Origin: Mariannaea sp. PMI_226
Taxonomy: Eukaryota; Ascomycota; Sordariomycetes; Hypocreales; Nectriaceae
Reading direction: 5' to 3'
DNA length: 64,000 bases
NCBI GenBank assembly: GCA_024336345.1
Contig: JANFOG010000005.1
Span: 744,001 to 808,000, forward strand
This document shows, piece after piece, positions 11,601 to 21,940 of this stretch (positions are counted from its first letter, which is position 1; the number at the start of each line of letters is the position of its first letter). A model generated the notes under the pieces. That model saw nothing but the letters and a program-made list of their open reading frames with translations. It had not been told where the DNA came from and did no database searches. The translations under genes and the position numbers were made by a program.

Positions 11601-14600
11601 ACATCGGAGTTGAGTTACTATTTCAAGAAACGCCAGCATTTTCGTGTGTTGGGCCTCAAGTTAGGTCTGCATGTTTATTTGGCGTCTTCCCGCCTGCATC
11701 AGGTTTGGGGACTTGGGTCGTTAAAATGGGTGGCAGGGCAGGTTGACATCGGTAAGGTAGATAACTACCTATACCTTACTAACTGTAGGTACCTAACGTA
11801 CCCCCCCCCGCTAGTCACTGAAATAAACCACATGAATACGATGGCATTTGGATGGAATTAATCTCCGGACGATCCCTCTGCACTTTCAACCTGCCAGGAA
11901 TTAACATGAGTAAAAAGAGCAAAAAGCAAGTCCATGATCGTCGATACCCTTGGTGAGGGGGGAAGAGCGCGGAGAAGGGGTACCATAGTACCTACCTACA
12001 TACATTTGTACAGGGCGATAAGCCGGCGTGTCGGGAAGTGGACAAGTTCAGTGGAGAAATGCGCTGTCAACTCCTCTCCAAAGGTCAACGTAGTCAACGT
12101 AGCGAAGGCCTGAAAGCCACTAGAGCTCTCTCGCCTCACGGGACTAAGACGGGTTGGCGGGGGCCCGGCTTTTGAAAGTGGGCTCCTCCATTACAGAACC
12201 ACTTTCGTCGTGCATATCCGGGACTTTGATGGCGAGAAGACAGAAGAGGGGGAACAAGAACGCTCAGAAGGAGAGAGGGTATGGTGGCAAGATGGATTTA
12301 GGAGGAGGGAAAGGGGGAGTCAGAGGGGAGAGAGACGGGGCAGTGAAAAATGGGGAAAAGGCAAAGAGAATTGAAACAAAATAATAATAAATTGACAAGA
12401 TATCATGGCATTACTCGCAAACGGACGATATGTGAGCCACGGGGCGCTGCTCCGTACGGCCTTGGAACCTCTGCCGGAAGGAAAATCGACAGAGGATGAT
12501 GCAAAGCGATGTCAGCTCCAATCATGGCACCCACGGATCTGTTGCAGCAAGACCGGGGACATCCCTGGGATGCGTTCGTGGAAGTCTTCTGAGCCTTTTC
12601 CCAAATCAAGATTATTGTGTTCTTTTGTTGTACAGTATGTATGGGAGGAGGGGGGGAGATCTGACGGAGGCGGCGGCGGGGGGCCTCATCAGCCCTTTTC
12701 CCTGCAACGTACTCCATACAGTTACAGTATATCTGCCACCGATGCTCTCTCCACTCATCTGCAGGAAGATTTCGCCCTGTTTCTTGTCTTGGCTATCCTT
12801 TGAAATGCAGAAGCCCGATGATGCGCTGTTACGCCTTGTGTGTGCCATGATGCCCTTTTATTCTGGGGAACCAATCTCACCGCTTTAGACTGGATCACTG
12901 GATCATGGGTCCCAAGGTATATGCCTTGATGCTCTTTTTTTCCGCTCCACGGGCTCGGTGAATCTTGTGCGTAAGTCGTTTTGCGCTGGGCGACCTATCG
13001 CATTTCTCTCTTACATAGGCCGTTGGTAAACATCAGTCCGGAGAGGGACGGGGGCTGGCTGGGCTAGGTTGGTGGTAGGCTAGTATGACGTCCAGCAAAG
13101 CTGCTTTGTTGCCAGCCTCTGCGAAATGCGAAATGCTTGCTGCAGTCACCTGCGACCGGATGGACCTGTTAGGAGCTCACCGTCATCCTACGGCCCAGCC
13201 AAGCAGCCAGCCAGTCAGTTCAGCGATTTCTTCATCTGCGTCTCATAAGACAGTGACGGACAAAACGCGTGCTTCGTAGAGAGTGAGGCGAGCTGGCGGG
13301 CCCCGGTTTGGTGTTGCTCCAGGGATCGGTTCTCTCGCGTGTGGTGGCCCTCTTTTTTCCCCCTCTGTCTCTCTCTCTCTTCCTTGCTGGCGGCGAAACT
13401 GCTTGGTGCTGCTTTTTTGTGCAAGGATCTCCTCCAGGCGGTGATTTGGCAGCGCATGCATGTCTTCTCTTTCGGCTGCGCTACCAATCGTCGGCCCCAA
13501 GCTGCCAAGGGGGCAAGGGGGAGGTCGGGGATGGCATTGGCAGTGCCTTAAGTTAGTAACTTTGCGTAGTCTGCCGAAGCACAGATTGGACAAATCTGAG
13601 AGCGGACGATTTGCATGGAGCCCAAAGCCGTGATGCTGTTGTGATAGGCCCTGGGGAGACCTTGTCTTTGGCTACTCACTAACCTCGAAGTTATTATTTG
13701 GGCTGGACGCTTTCCGCTCTTTCGATTTTCTTGCTTCGTTATTTGCTTCATTGTTCCCCTTGTCTGACTAGGCCATCAACCGACCAGTCTAGCTTCGTAG
13801 TCTGTTTATTTTGGCTTGACGCCGCTTCCGAGACCGATCTCCCTTCAGCAAACCGAACAGTGGGATCTTGATGAAGCGCAAAGACGGCCAAGCTACCGAT
13901 ACTTACTAATAATAAGACTTTCTTTGAGGAATCTCCCGCCTCTGTTTCACTTTCCTCTTCTTCTTGTTTTTTTCTTCTCTTCACATTCAATTATTTTCAT
14001 CATCAATCCTGTTTTCCCTCCTATCTTCTTGCAAAGAATCTTTCCTCCCAATTCCACCAAATATATTGGGCACACATTCTTTGCTTCTTTTCATCCTGTG
14101 TGGCTGATCACCCACTCACCCAGCCAAACGCCACCCCAAAAAAAATCAATAATACACTGACGGTGACGGCAAACCAGGCGGGCATGCACAACCAGCCTCG
14201 GGTACACCGACATCTTGCCCTGGCTCACACCGCATACAGCCACCAGGGGCATTCGTTTTCGCACTTTTTTCAGCTCTGGCTCTGTTGATCGATCTGCACT
14301 TTCTGACAGCTGCTTTTTCACTGTGCAAAAAAAAAAAAAAAATCAACCCATCCCAACTACCATTCCGATCGTCGTCGCCGAAGTGGTGGTGTGTGTCAGT
14401 GTGCCAGTGTCAGTGTGACCAAGGAAAAGTCGCCTCCCTCGACTACCTACCCAAACAGAACCTCCCCTGCCCAACAAAACTTCCAAGTTCTCGAACCCAA
14501 AAGCCACCACCAGTGGTGGTCACATTGTCAACGACGGCATATATGTGATCAACCCTCCAGGAAATTGCCTTTCTCCCCCCTTCTTTCTGCCCTCTTTTTT

Positions 14601-14671
14601 TCCCTCTCTTTCTCTTCCCCTTGTCAGCGTTGACGCTCTTGTTAACGTTGACCCTGGTTGAGCAATGTCCC
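8676..14671. other. 6 kb spacer without a supportable gene
   Basis: This is the largest gene-poor gap. It has T-rich tracts just after the RasGAP stop (8780-9200), probably the 3' untranslated region. A 283-codon open frame at 10025-10876 begins with GTG, has no recognisable domain and reads like chance. A strongly purine-rich tract covers about 12220-12380. TACCTACC-type motifs occur near 11750-11800 and 11985-12005. From about 13330 the strand becomes C/T-rich toward the SprT gene. I cannot support any CDS or RNA gene here. Confidence 0.5.
14568..14622 (+). promoter_or_regulatory. pyrimidine-rich tract upstream of SprT-like gene
   Basis: Almost pure C/T sequence ends about 50 bases before the start codon at 14672. 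Such tracts commonly sit near transcription starts of filamentous-fungal genes. The role here is inferred from position only. Confidence 0.4.
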
Positions 14672-16180
14672 ATGGCCTTTTGGGTTGACCGGGGTCGTTC
14701 CTCTGGCCGTGGACCTTACTTTGTTGGGGGGAAGCGTCGGGTGAGCCATTCGGAAGGTGGCGATGGCTTCGACTACAAGCGCTCCAGGTCGCGGCATGAC
14801 GAGTTCCGAACCGACGAGGACTATGGCTCAATTCCCAATCTAGAAGAGTACAACCACTGCAGCGACAATCGCTATGCAATCCCTCCCAATGGCCAATCTA
14901 GCAACTATCACCCGGCCCTTGGCAGTTGTTTGCGCTACCCCATTGACGATGATGATCGGTATCCACACGACTATGTTCACGACCATGATCATGATCACGA
15001 TCACGACATTGATCAAACTCCACCACACCAGAATGCATTTCCAATTCGTCAATTCCCTCCCGCCAGGAACCCTTCGTTCAACCCTCCGTTCTTTGTCTTG
15101 CAAGAGCGGTCATCCACACCCGAATTTCCACCCATCTCTCCTCTGAGCTTCGGTCTCGGCTCCGCTCCTGGAATGGGCCCGGTCATAGCACCGCCGGGCT
15201 TCGGAGCATCCGTCCCCGAAGCCTCCGCCATGGAGCGAACCGTGTCTGGCCTGTCAGTCTCCTCCGACACCACTCGGTACTCCATGGCGAGTCTAGGGAT
15301 CGAAGATGATGAGGCTGCCCACTATGTTAGCGATATGGAGGCCGCTCGCAACGTTCTCGATTATGTTGCCAGTCGGCGTCGCTATCCGGACTCACGCCAT
15401 GGCCGCATTCTGAAGGCACTCATCAACCCCAAGTCGCGGAGCGACGAAGCGGACTTCACCATTGACGATCCCGCTCTGAGAAGCATTTTCTCCGCTGCCA
15501 ACGAGCTCTTCTTCGGCAACTCCCTGACGGGCCGGGTGACGTGGGACTGGAGTCATCCAAACAGCGAACAGTATCACGCCCATATCGTCGGCACTACGGC
15601 CGTGCGGCGACGGCGCTCAGGTGGTTACGAGACGCTCATTGTCCTGTCATCGCCAATCCTGACAGACACAAAGTACAACCGCCGCCTGCTCATCTCCACG
15701 TTCTTACATGAGATGATACACAGCTATCTGTTTGTAGTTTGCGGGATCAAGGCTGGGCAGGATGGCGGCCATACCCAGGGTTTCCGGCAGATTGCTGAGG
15801 AAATCGATAATTGGGTTGGGCCAGGACACTTGAGGCTTGGAGAGATGGAGGCGGATCTGGAACAGTTTCGCAAATACAATCACATTCACGATTACGGCCG
15901 TGACTATGAACGGGGCAGCAGAAGTGTCAGTATGGACGGCGAGCGTCGGGTGCGTGAAAGAAGCCCCCACTACCGCTGGGATGAGCACTTGGACGAGCAG
16001 CGCTCTGAGAGGGATGGACATAGCTTCTATCCAATTGAGCCCCGCCCGCTCCCTCCGCAGCAACAGCAGCACTACCAGAGGGAGCTTCAGCAGCAACCGG
16101 GCTATCATGGCTGGCAATGGCCTGAAGAAGACAGATTCTGCAGCCACGGTCCACGAGGCGTGGGCCCATCATACGTTTGA
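14672..16180 (+). CDS. SprT-like zinc metalloprotease domain protein
   Basis: Single exon, 502 residues. The N-terminal ~220 residues are low-complexity and include an alternating His-Asp run (about residues 103-115) that could bind metal. The SprT-like domain spans about 225-400. It carries the active site H346-E347-M-I-H350 and a downstream GGH at H367 as the likely third zinc ligand. The C-terminal ~100 residues are charged, then Gln-rich. SprT/Spartan-family proteases cut DNA-protein crosslinks; that function here is inferred from the domain. I see no clear zinc ribbon or PIP box. The start is the ATG at 14672; the frame also reads upstream but only from a TTG. An ATG at 14665 in another frame has a better -3 base (G versus C) and opens a 7-codon overlapping uORF. 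The gene is convergent with the MFS transporter. Confidence 0.85.
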   Translation: MAFWVDRGRSSGRGPYFVGGKRRVSHSEGGDGFDYKRSRSRHDEFRTDEDYGSIPNLEEYNHCSDNRYAIPPNGQSSNYHPALGSCLRYPIDDDDRYPHDYVHDHDHDHDHDIDQTPPHQNAFPIRQFPPARNPSFNPPFFVLQERSSTPEFPPISPLSFGLGSAPGMGPVIAPPGFGASVPEASAMERTVSGLSVSSDTTRYSMASLGIEDDEAAHYVSDMEAARNVLDYVASRRRYPDSRHGRILKALINPKSRSDEADFTIDDPALRSIFSAANELFFGNSLTGRVTWDWSHPNSEQYHAHIVGTTAVRRRRSGGYETLIVLSSPILTDTKYNRRLLISTFLHEMIHSYLFVVCGIKAGQDGGHTQGFRQIAEEIDNWVGPGHLRLGEMEADLEQFRKYNHIHDYGRDYERGSRSVSMDGERRVRERSPHYRWDEHLDEQRSERDGHSFYPIEPRPLPPQQQQHYQRELQQQPGYHGWQWPEEDRFCSHGPRGVGPSYV

Positions 16181-17106
16181 GTTACTATGAGATGGATGGC
16201 GGAGCATTCCGCCCCCTCAAACTAGGGGCAATTCAACATCCACTCGAACCATGGCGTACCATGGCAAAAAAGTAACGATTGCCATGGTGAAGATAAAACC
16301 AAATACCTGGCGTACGATTTGGGAATGGGAAAAAAACGATTACCCCATTCCGCTTTGCGCAAGAGGGGAAAAAAAATGAACTTTAGTTGGAATTGGAAAG
16401 TGAAAAGGAAAAGGGGATGAAATAAAGGGACTGCGGATGAAGGATCTCGCTAAGAAACGTTTCGAGGTTCAGAAAACCAAGTGCGATATACCCATATACG
16501 GTGTTTCTTTTGTATGCAAAGCGGCATCACAAATTGGTTGGCATTAGGGCGGCGTTAGGATATAGGCTGAGCGATCAAGTGAAGTTTGTTGGGTTTGATA
16601 ATGTTTGGAGAAAGGGAGGGACATGACTGGTTCTTTTTGTTTGCATTTTTCGTTTACACCGGGGGCAGAACCATTTATGCATGGTGTCTCCAGGGCTGAG
16701 GTATTCTTCTTTTTGTTTTTATGTTGCCAAGGCTGTATACCCTCTTCTTTTCTTGAAACGCCAATGGCTTGGGGAGAGGAAAGAAAGGATCGGGGTTGTT
16801 GAGTGGGCACTGATTTACCATATCATAAGTTGGGAGACATCACGACGGCACCAGATGAAAGACCCAAAAAAAAGGATAAAGTTGAATATAAATTCATTAC
16901 TATCACTCAACCTCACCATTAGATTATCCAACCTCGGCATCATGAAAGCAAATGCAACGCCCATTATCCAATTATGCAATGTTGCCCTCGTCAATGTCAT
17001 GCTTCTTCAAAGACGTATACTTCGTTTCCGCACTTCATATATAATAGGCAGCCCCGGTCATGCTCTGGCGCGCTAAATACACCCGCGTATATTCTGGCGT
17101 CTATCA
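16181..17106. other. convergent 3' intergenic region
   Basis: Between the stop codons of the SprT-like gene (+) and the MFS gene (-). Short CCATGG-containing repeats and A-rich runs lie at 16240-16400. No coding frame is supportable. It probably holds both 3' untranslated regions. Confidence 0.5.
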
Positions 17107-19506
17107 TCAAGTCCTTTTGTTGCTCATTGTGCCATAGCCCTGGCCACGTTGTCGCACCTTGCTATTCTCGTCATCCAACTCCGAGTCTGAAACGGCACTC
17201 TCATCCGGAACTAGGAGTGTGTCGCAGGCAGACGAATCGCTATCCTCGGCATCGCTGCTCTCTACAGAAGCGGTGGGACCGTCCCCTTCCACGATGAGGA
17301 ATACGGGGAAAGCGCCCATAATAGCAAAGGCCATGAGGTAGAACCAGGAGGCCACGACGTAGCCGTTGTCGACACCCCACGTGAACACGGCGCCGGAGGT
17401 CGCGGGGCCGATGGCTCGGCCGATGCCACTGAATGTGGTTGCGAAACCGTTGAGCGTTCCGAGAATGCTCAGTGACGAAGCCGAGTTGGTGAGCAGGATG
17501 GTAGTTGACGGGAAGGCAACGATAATGCAGGCGCCCTTGACGAACATGACGAGGAGGAGTGCAATTAGGCGACCACGAGCGGTCTCAAAAAGTACGGTGT
17601 AAGGGGTAAGGAAATAGGTGATGGGAATGATCAAACCTGTGTCGCGTGTAAGTCTTTCTGTATAAATCGAGGGTTTGCCAAGGGAACAAGAAGGGTTTGG
17701 CTTACTGCAAATCTTGAAGCATTGCAGAACGCCATAGCGCTGCACAAGAGGCGGATAAACCACAAACTGAATAATGGCACAAACAATACCATACAAGGTA
17801 AACATGGTGCCGATCTCGCCAGACGACAGACCAAAGCCACCAGAAAAATAAAAGGGGAGCTTGGAGTTTTCCGGCGTCTTCTGGATGACAGGATAGTTCA
17901 GGAAGACGGTAAGGACTTGGTCATAGGCAACGGAGTGAAAGGCCAGGAACGAGTAGGCCACGAGGTTGAGGATGGTCTGTCTGGTGAAGACTGTGCGTGC
18001 CGCGCTCCCGGAATCGGCACGTTGCTGAGAGGACTTTTTGGTGACGATGTTGTTGGGAATGAGAGGAGCAGTGGCTTCACCGTCAACGAAGGAGCGTCGA
18101 CGCGAGGGCACGAGCGCTGGCTTTCGGCGAAGGCTTCGAGCAAGGCGCTGGCCTACGAGGAGGCCCCAGTCTTGTTTGCCACGCTTGCTAGGGAGAGTTT
18201 CCTAAAGATTGTGCACATGTTAGAGTGTGTTGCAGTAGGTAGGTAGGTAGGTATGTTAGTTTGAGCTGTTACTTACATGAAGGAATAGGAGGGCGGAAGT
18301 GGCAGAAACGAGGAAGAAGACGGTGAGGAGGAGATTAGGAAGAGCAAAGGGGAAGCGCTCAAAGAACTCGATGCCACCAAAGATGCTTGGGTACTGCTTA
18401 GCAGGCTCGGCGAAGAAACCACCGAAACTAGGGCCAATAACTGATCCTACGCTCCATACGAGTGGCATCACGGAGAAGGCTCGTGGTTGAAGCTCCTTCT
18501 CTGGCACCATCTCGGCGACCATGGTTCGGATGATTCCAACTATTTGCAACATGTTAGATATGGTAGAGAAATGTGGATGGATTTCGTGAACTTGAAATCG
18601 TACCGTTTCCGTTTCCACCACCCTGAATAGCTCTCACGACGATAGCCATTGTCAGACTAGTAGACATGCCCCAGATGACGAAACATGTCATGGTTGCTAG
18701 TAAACCAATAATGATGGTGGGCTTTCGGCCGTATACATCAGACGCTTTGCCCCAGGCTACGGCGGTCATGCTTTGCGAGATGGAAAAGACTCCGGAGGTT
18801 AGACCAGCCCATCGAGCAATCTTGTTCTGCTCTACACCAAAGCTCTTGATCATGTCCGGGAGGTAGGGGAAGACAGAGGTGTAAGCCATTGGCTCGGCAA
18901 CTCTGGCGATGGCTATATGTTTCATGTTAGCAGAGGGCGCAGGGACGGTGTTGGAAGGGTACCTGTTTTAAACCCCTACTGATATCTCTCCGCGAGGTTT
19001 GCGAATAAGAAGAAGAAGCCCTGTTTGTCCGCCGCCATGTTTATGCTAATCGTGTGTTATGACTTTCAGCCTGCTCCGGATGAGAATTGGGACATTCAGG
19101 AGTCGAGACATGACGAACGGGGAGGTATCGGCAGAGGATGGCAGGGTCGTATATATTGAGGGGGAAGAGGAGGAGGGGTATACAGGTATGGAATATGAAA
19201 TGGAAACGAGAATGGCTGGAAACAAGAAACAGGAACAGGAATAATTGCAATAGAGTCAGGTCCAAATGAGACTCAATAAAAAAGAATTATTGCAGAGGCT
19301 ACAGTCAACAAGACTTGGGATTGAACGCAATGAGAGCGAAGTTTTGAAGAGCAAAAGTAATAACATTGCAACCGTCTTCAGCCTGCACCTTTCAAGGACG
19401 GATACCATCAAACTAACGCCCCGCTTAGAAGAATAGAAAAGCCTTTATTCTTACCCAGAATTGCCAGCTGCTTAGCGGGCAGCTTTGGTTTTGAGTCTGA
19501 AGCCAT
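17107..19506 (-). CDS. major facilitator superfamily transporter (DHA1-like)
   Basis: Five coding exons on the minus strand: 19455-19506, 18604-18912, 18277-18539, 17706-18201 and 17107-17636, giving 549 residues. The N-terminus reads MASDSKPKLPAKQLAILAIA across intron 1. The first half has MFS motif A (WGKASDVYGRKPT) between helices 2 and 3, and a motif-C-like GPSFGG. A long basic central loop, with AGCs such as RRRSF, separates the two six-helix halves. The Ser/Asp-rich C-terminus is cytosolic. It resembles fungal DHA1/ZIFL-type drug or metal-conjugate exporters; the substrate is unknown. Introns 2-4 are 64, 75 and 69 nt, but intron 1 is 542 nt, unusually long for this window. It is divergent from the carboxypeptidase-like gene, with no biosynthetic cluster around it. 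Confidence 0.88.
18236..18255 (+). repeat. GGTA tandem repeat inside MFS intron 3
   Basis: Four to five GGTA/GTAG units lie within the 75-nt third intron (18202-18276). They match the TACCTACC-type motif seen in spacers across the window, so the motif is not purely intergenic. Confidence 0.65.
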
Positions 19507-21940
19507 TTTGTGAGGATGAATGGCCTGTTGAGTTGCGGTCAAGTTTAGGGGAATGTGGGACGAGGAGAGGGGGGGGTTCTGAAAATTCTACTTCGGAAAT
19601 GATGCCGACGGCGCCGTTGTCATGATTCCGAGGGAGACAAGAAGGTATTCAAAGGTGCTGAGAAGCAAAAGCTCAGAGGAGAGGAAGTCAAGGCTGAGTA
19701 GTTAGGCCCAAAGGAAAAGAAGAGAAGGGAAGAAAAAAAAAGAAGAAGTTGGTGACAGGGAGATTAGAGAAGACTAGCAAGAGACACAAGATGAGAAAGA
19801 CGAGCGAGAAAACAAACCCAACAAGTGCTTAATCCACACCCAGTGGACAGTGGCGGTTTAGTCGCCTCGATTTACTTGGTGCTTTAGCTGAGTTGAGAGG
19901 AACCACAACTAGGAAGTGGGCTGCAGTACCCGTGTGCCGAGCCGTGCATTAGCACGCTTATAGTGCTCCATACAGACTCCCTTCCCTGGTCTTGGTAGGG
20001 ACGGTAGGGACGGGATATTCCTGCAGTCACTGGGTTGATGTGCATTCGTTTCTGACTGTTACATTATTACTTAATTATCCAGCTCGTACTAACTACCTAG
20101 GTATCTTATGTGTTAGGGGAAAGTTTCTATCCAAAAGCAACTACCGGTGTTTGATGTGAAGGAGGTAGTCTTTGTCATGCTCAGTGGCTATCAGCACAAT
20201 TAGCACGTAATTGGAATGATAATTAAGACAGACTTGAGTAATGACAGTAACATGACCAGTTAGCCAGATAGATGAGAGAGAAAAAATTACACAGAGGCGG
20301 AAAAACAGGCGGAAAAGAGTAGGAGTCATCGCCACCTGCCGGAAGGGCGTAGACCAAGCCTCAGCAAGGGGGCCACTTTCTAAGACAAGGTATCGTCATT
20401 GGTTTGGTTACCTTTTTGGCTGAGGATGCTGGACGACAGGACGGGGGATTTTGTGAAGCTGCGAGCGAGCGGGGAAATGTGTATCGCATTGATGGTCACG
20501 GGCACCTCCCAAAGAGCGGCCTCAAAAGGAACACGGCAGGATGATGACAAACTTATTTTGTGCAGCATGTCCGCATATCGGCCGTGAACTCCTGTTGCAG
20601 GTGCACGTTTGCTGACAGGACATGGATGGATCGTGGTGGATGGCTGGTTGGCCGGTGTGTGGTGGCGGGTTAGTAGTATACACAATAGGTAGGTGGGTGA
20701 CTCAGCACATTCACGTTTCCATTTACACTCTTTGTGCGAATTTCATTTACCGTTCCGAAAGGTCGAGTTTGGTCAAGTTTGTTGCGCAACACCTGGCGGG
20801 TACCTTACCTAATATTTCAGATACCTAAGATTGCTCTGTTACTGCGCTCGGACGCACTGAGCAGACACGAATTCCTTGTGGGTAGCTCAGCATACCAAAG
20901 AATCATGAGCCCACGTCGTACAAGACCTCGATCATCCTCGACCTCTTTTCTTCCTGTTATTAGCATGTGGTTATCTTGTCTTTCTTGGCCGACAGCGGAG
21001 GTACACGGCTGAGAGAAAGAAGAACAGATGACACTGCCTGCTGCACCTATCCGTAGCCTAGGTACACACTGTAATATGCACTTCAGGCGGGGTGGCTTTG
21101 AGCCGAGACATTGCTGCGATATCCCACCTTTATCCCCGGGCCTGCCCCACTCTCCACGAACTTGGTGGGGCCCGCTTTGGCGGTCGATGGTGTCCCCGGC
21201 CCGGAGATGATGGTCTCTCAGCCAATCTGGTCCCTGCTCAGGATACCCTCGTTCGCGCTTTCACCACACACTCCTTGTTAGGTCCCTTTGCTGTTTGCTG
21301 AGCTGAGTGACACCGGCTCAGGTGCATTGCCTCGTTTTTTTTTTTGTCTTATGTCTCTGATTGCACGTAGATCCATTCCCAAGATACGACTATTATCGAT
21401 CATGGGTTCCAAGCAGGAGTAGCGTACCTTTACCTACCTAACCAAGGTACCTTGATACTGTACCTACCTTACTTGGCATATGCATTCCCGTCACCCAGAA
21501 AGACCAGCCGGGTGTGGCTGATGGCATGCGGCTGGTGCATTGCATTTCTGTTTGACGATGGCACGACCGCAACGGGTTTGCGGCGCACGGCCCACCAAGC
21601 CCACTGTACGGATTACTTTTTAGCAGATGTGGGGATGGTTAATTACAGGACTGCAAGACTTATCCAGGCACAATGATTGGCCGATGTGGATACTCGATCC
21701 CACTTCTCTCAACCAACGTCATCGTCCATAGTTTGACGCCTTCGGCTTCAACCTCGCCTCGTCTCGTGTCTCGTGTTGACTCCTCATAGCCACAGGCAGC
21801 CGACAACCCCACCTGTAGCTACCTCGTCAACCCTCTGACACAAACCCGTGATATCACTGAGAAACTAGTTTCTTTGAATGGTATTACCCTTCACAGTGCT
21901 GCGAGAGAAAGCAATTCTCCGAAGATAATCTGATCTCACT
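19507..21940. other. divergent promoter region, MFS / carboxypeptidase-like
   Basis: A 2.4 kb spacer between two divergent start codons. It has A/G-rich sequence next to the MFS start, and a cluster of TACCT/GGTAC motifs at about 21422-21475. There is no recognisable gene; the open frames are short and lack coding bias. It presumably holds both promoters. Confidence 0.5.
21422..21475. repeat. TACCT/GGTACC motif cluster
   Basis: Repeated TACCTACC, AAGGTACC and GTACC words in about 50 bases, upstream of the carboxypeptidase-like gene. Similar words recur at 11750-11800, 30270-30315, 36885-36925, 43365-43375 and 48415-48445. It may be a dispersed regulatory word or a mutational microsatellite. 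Confidence 0.45.
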
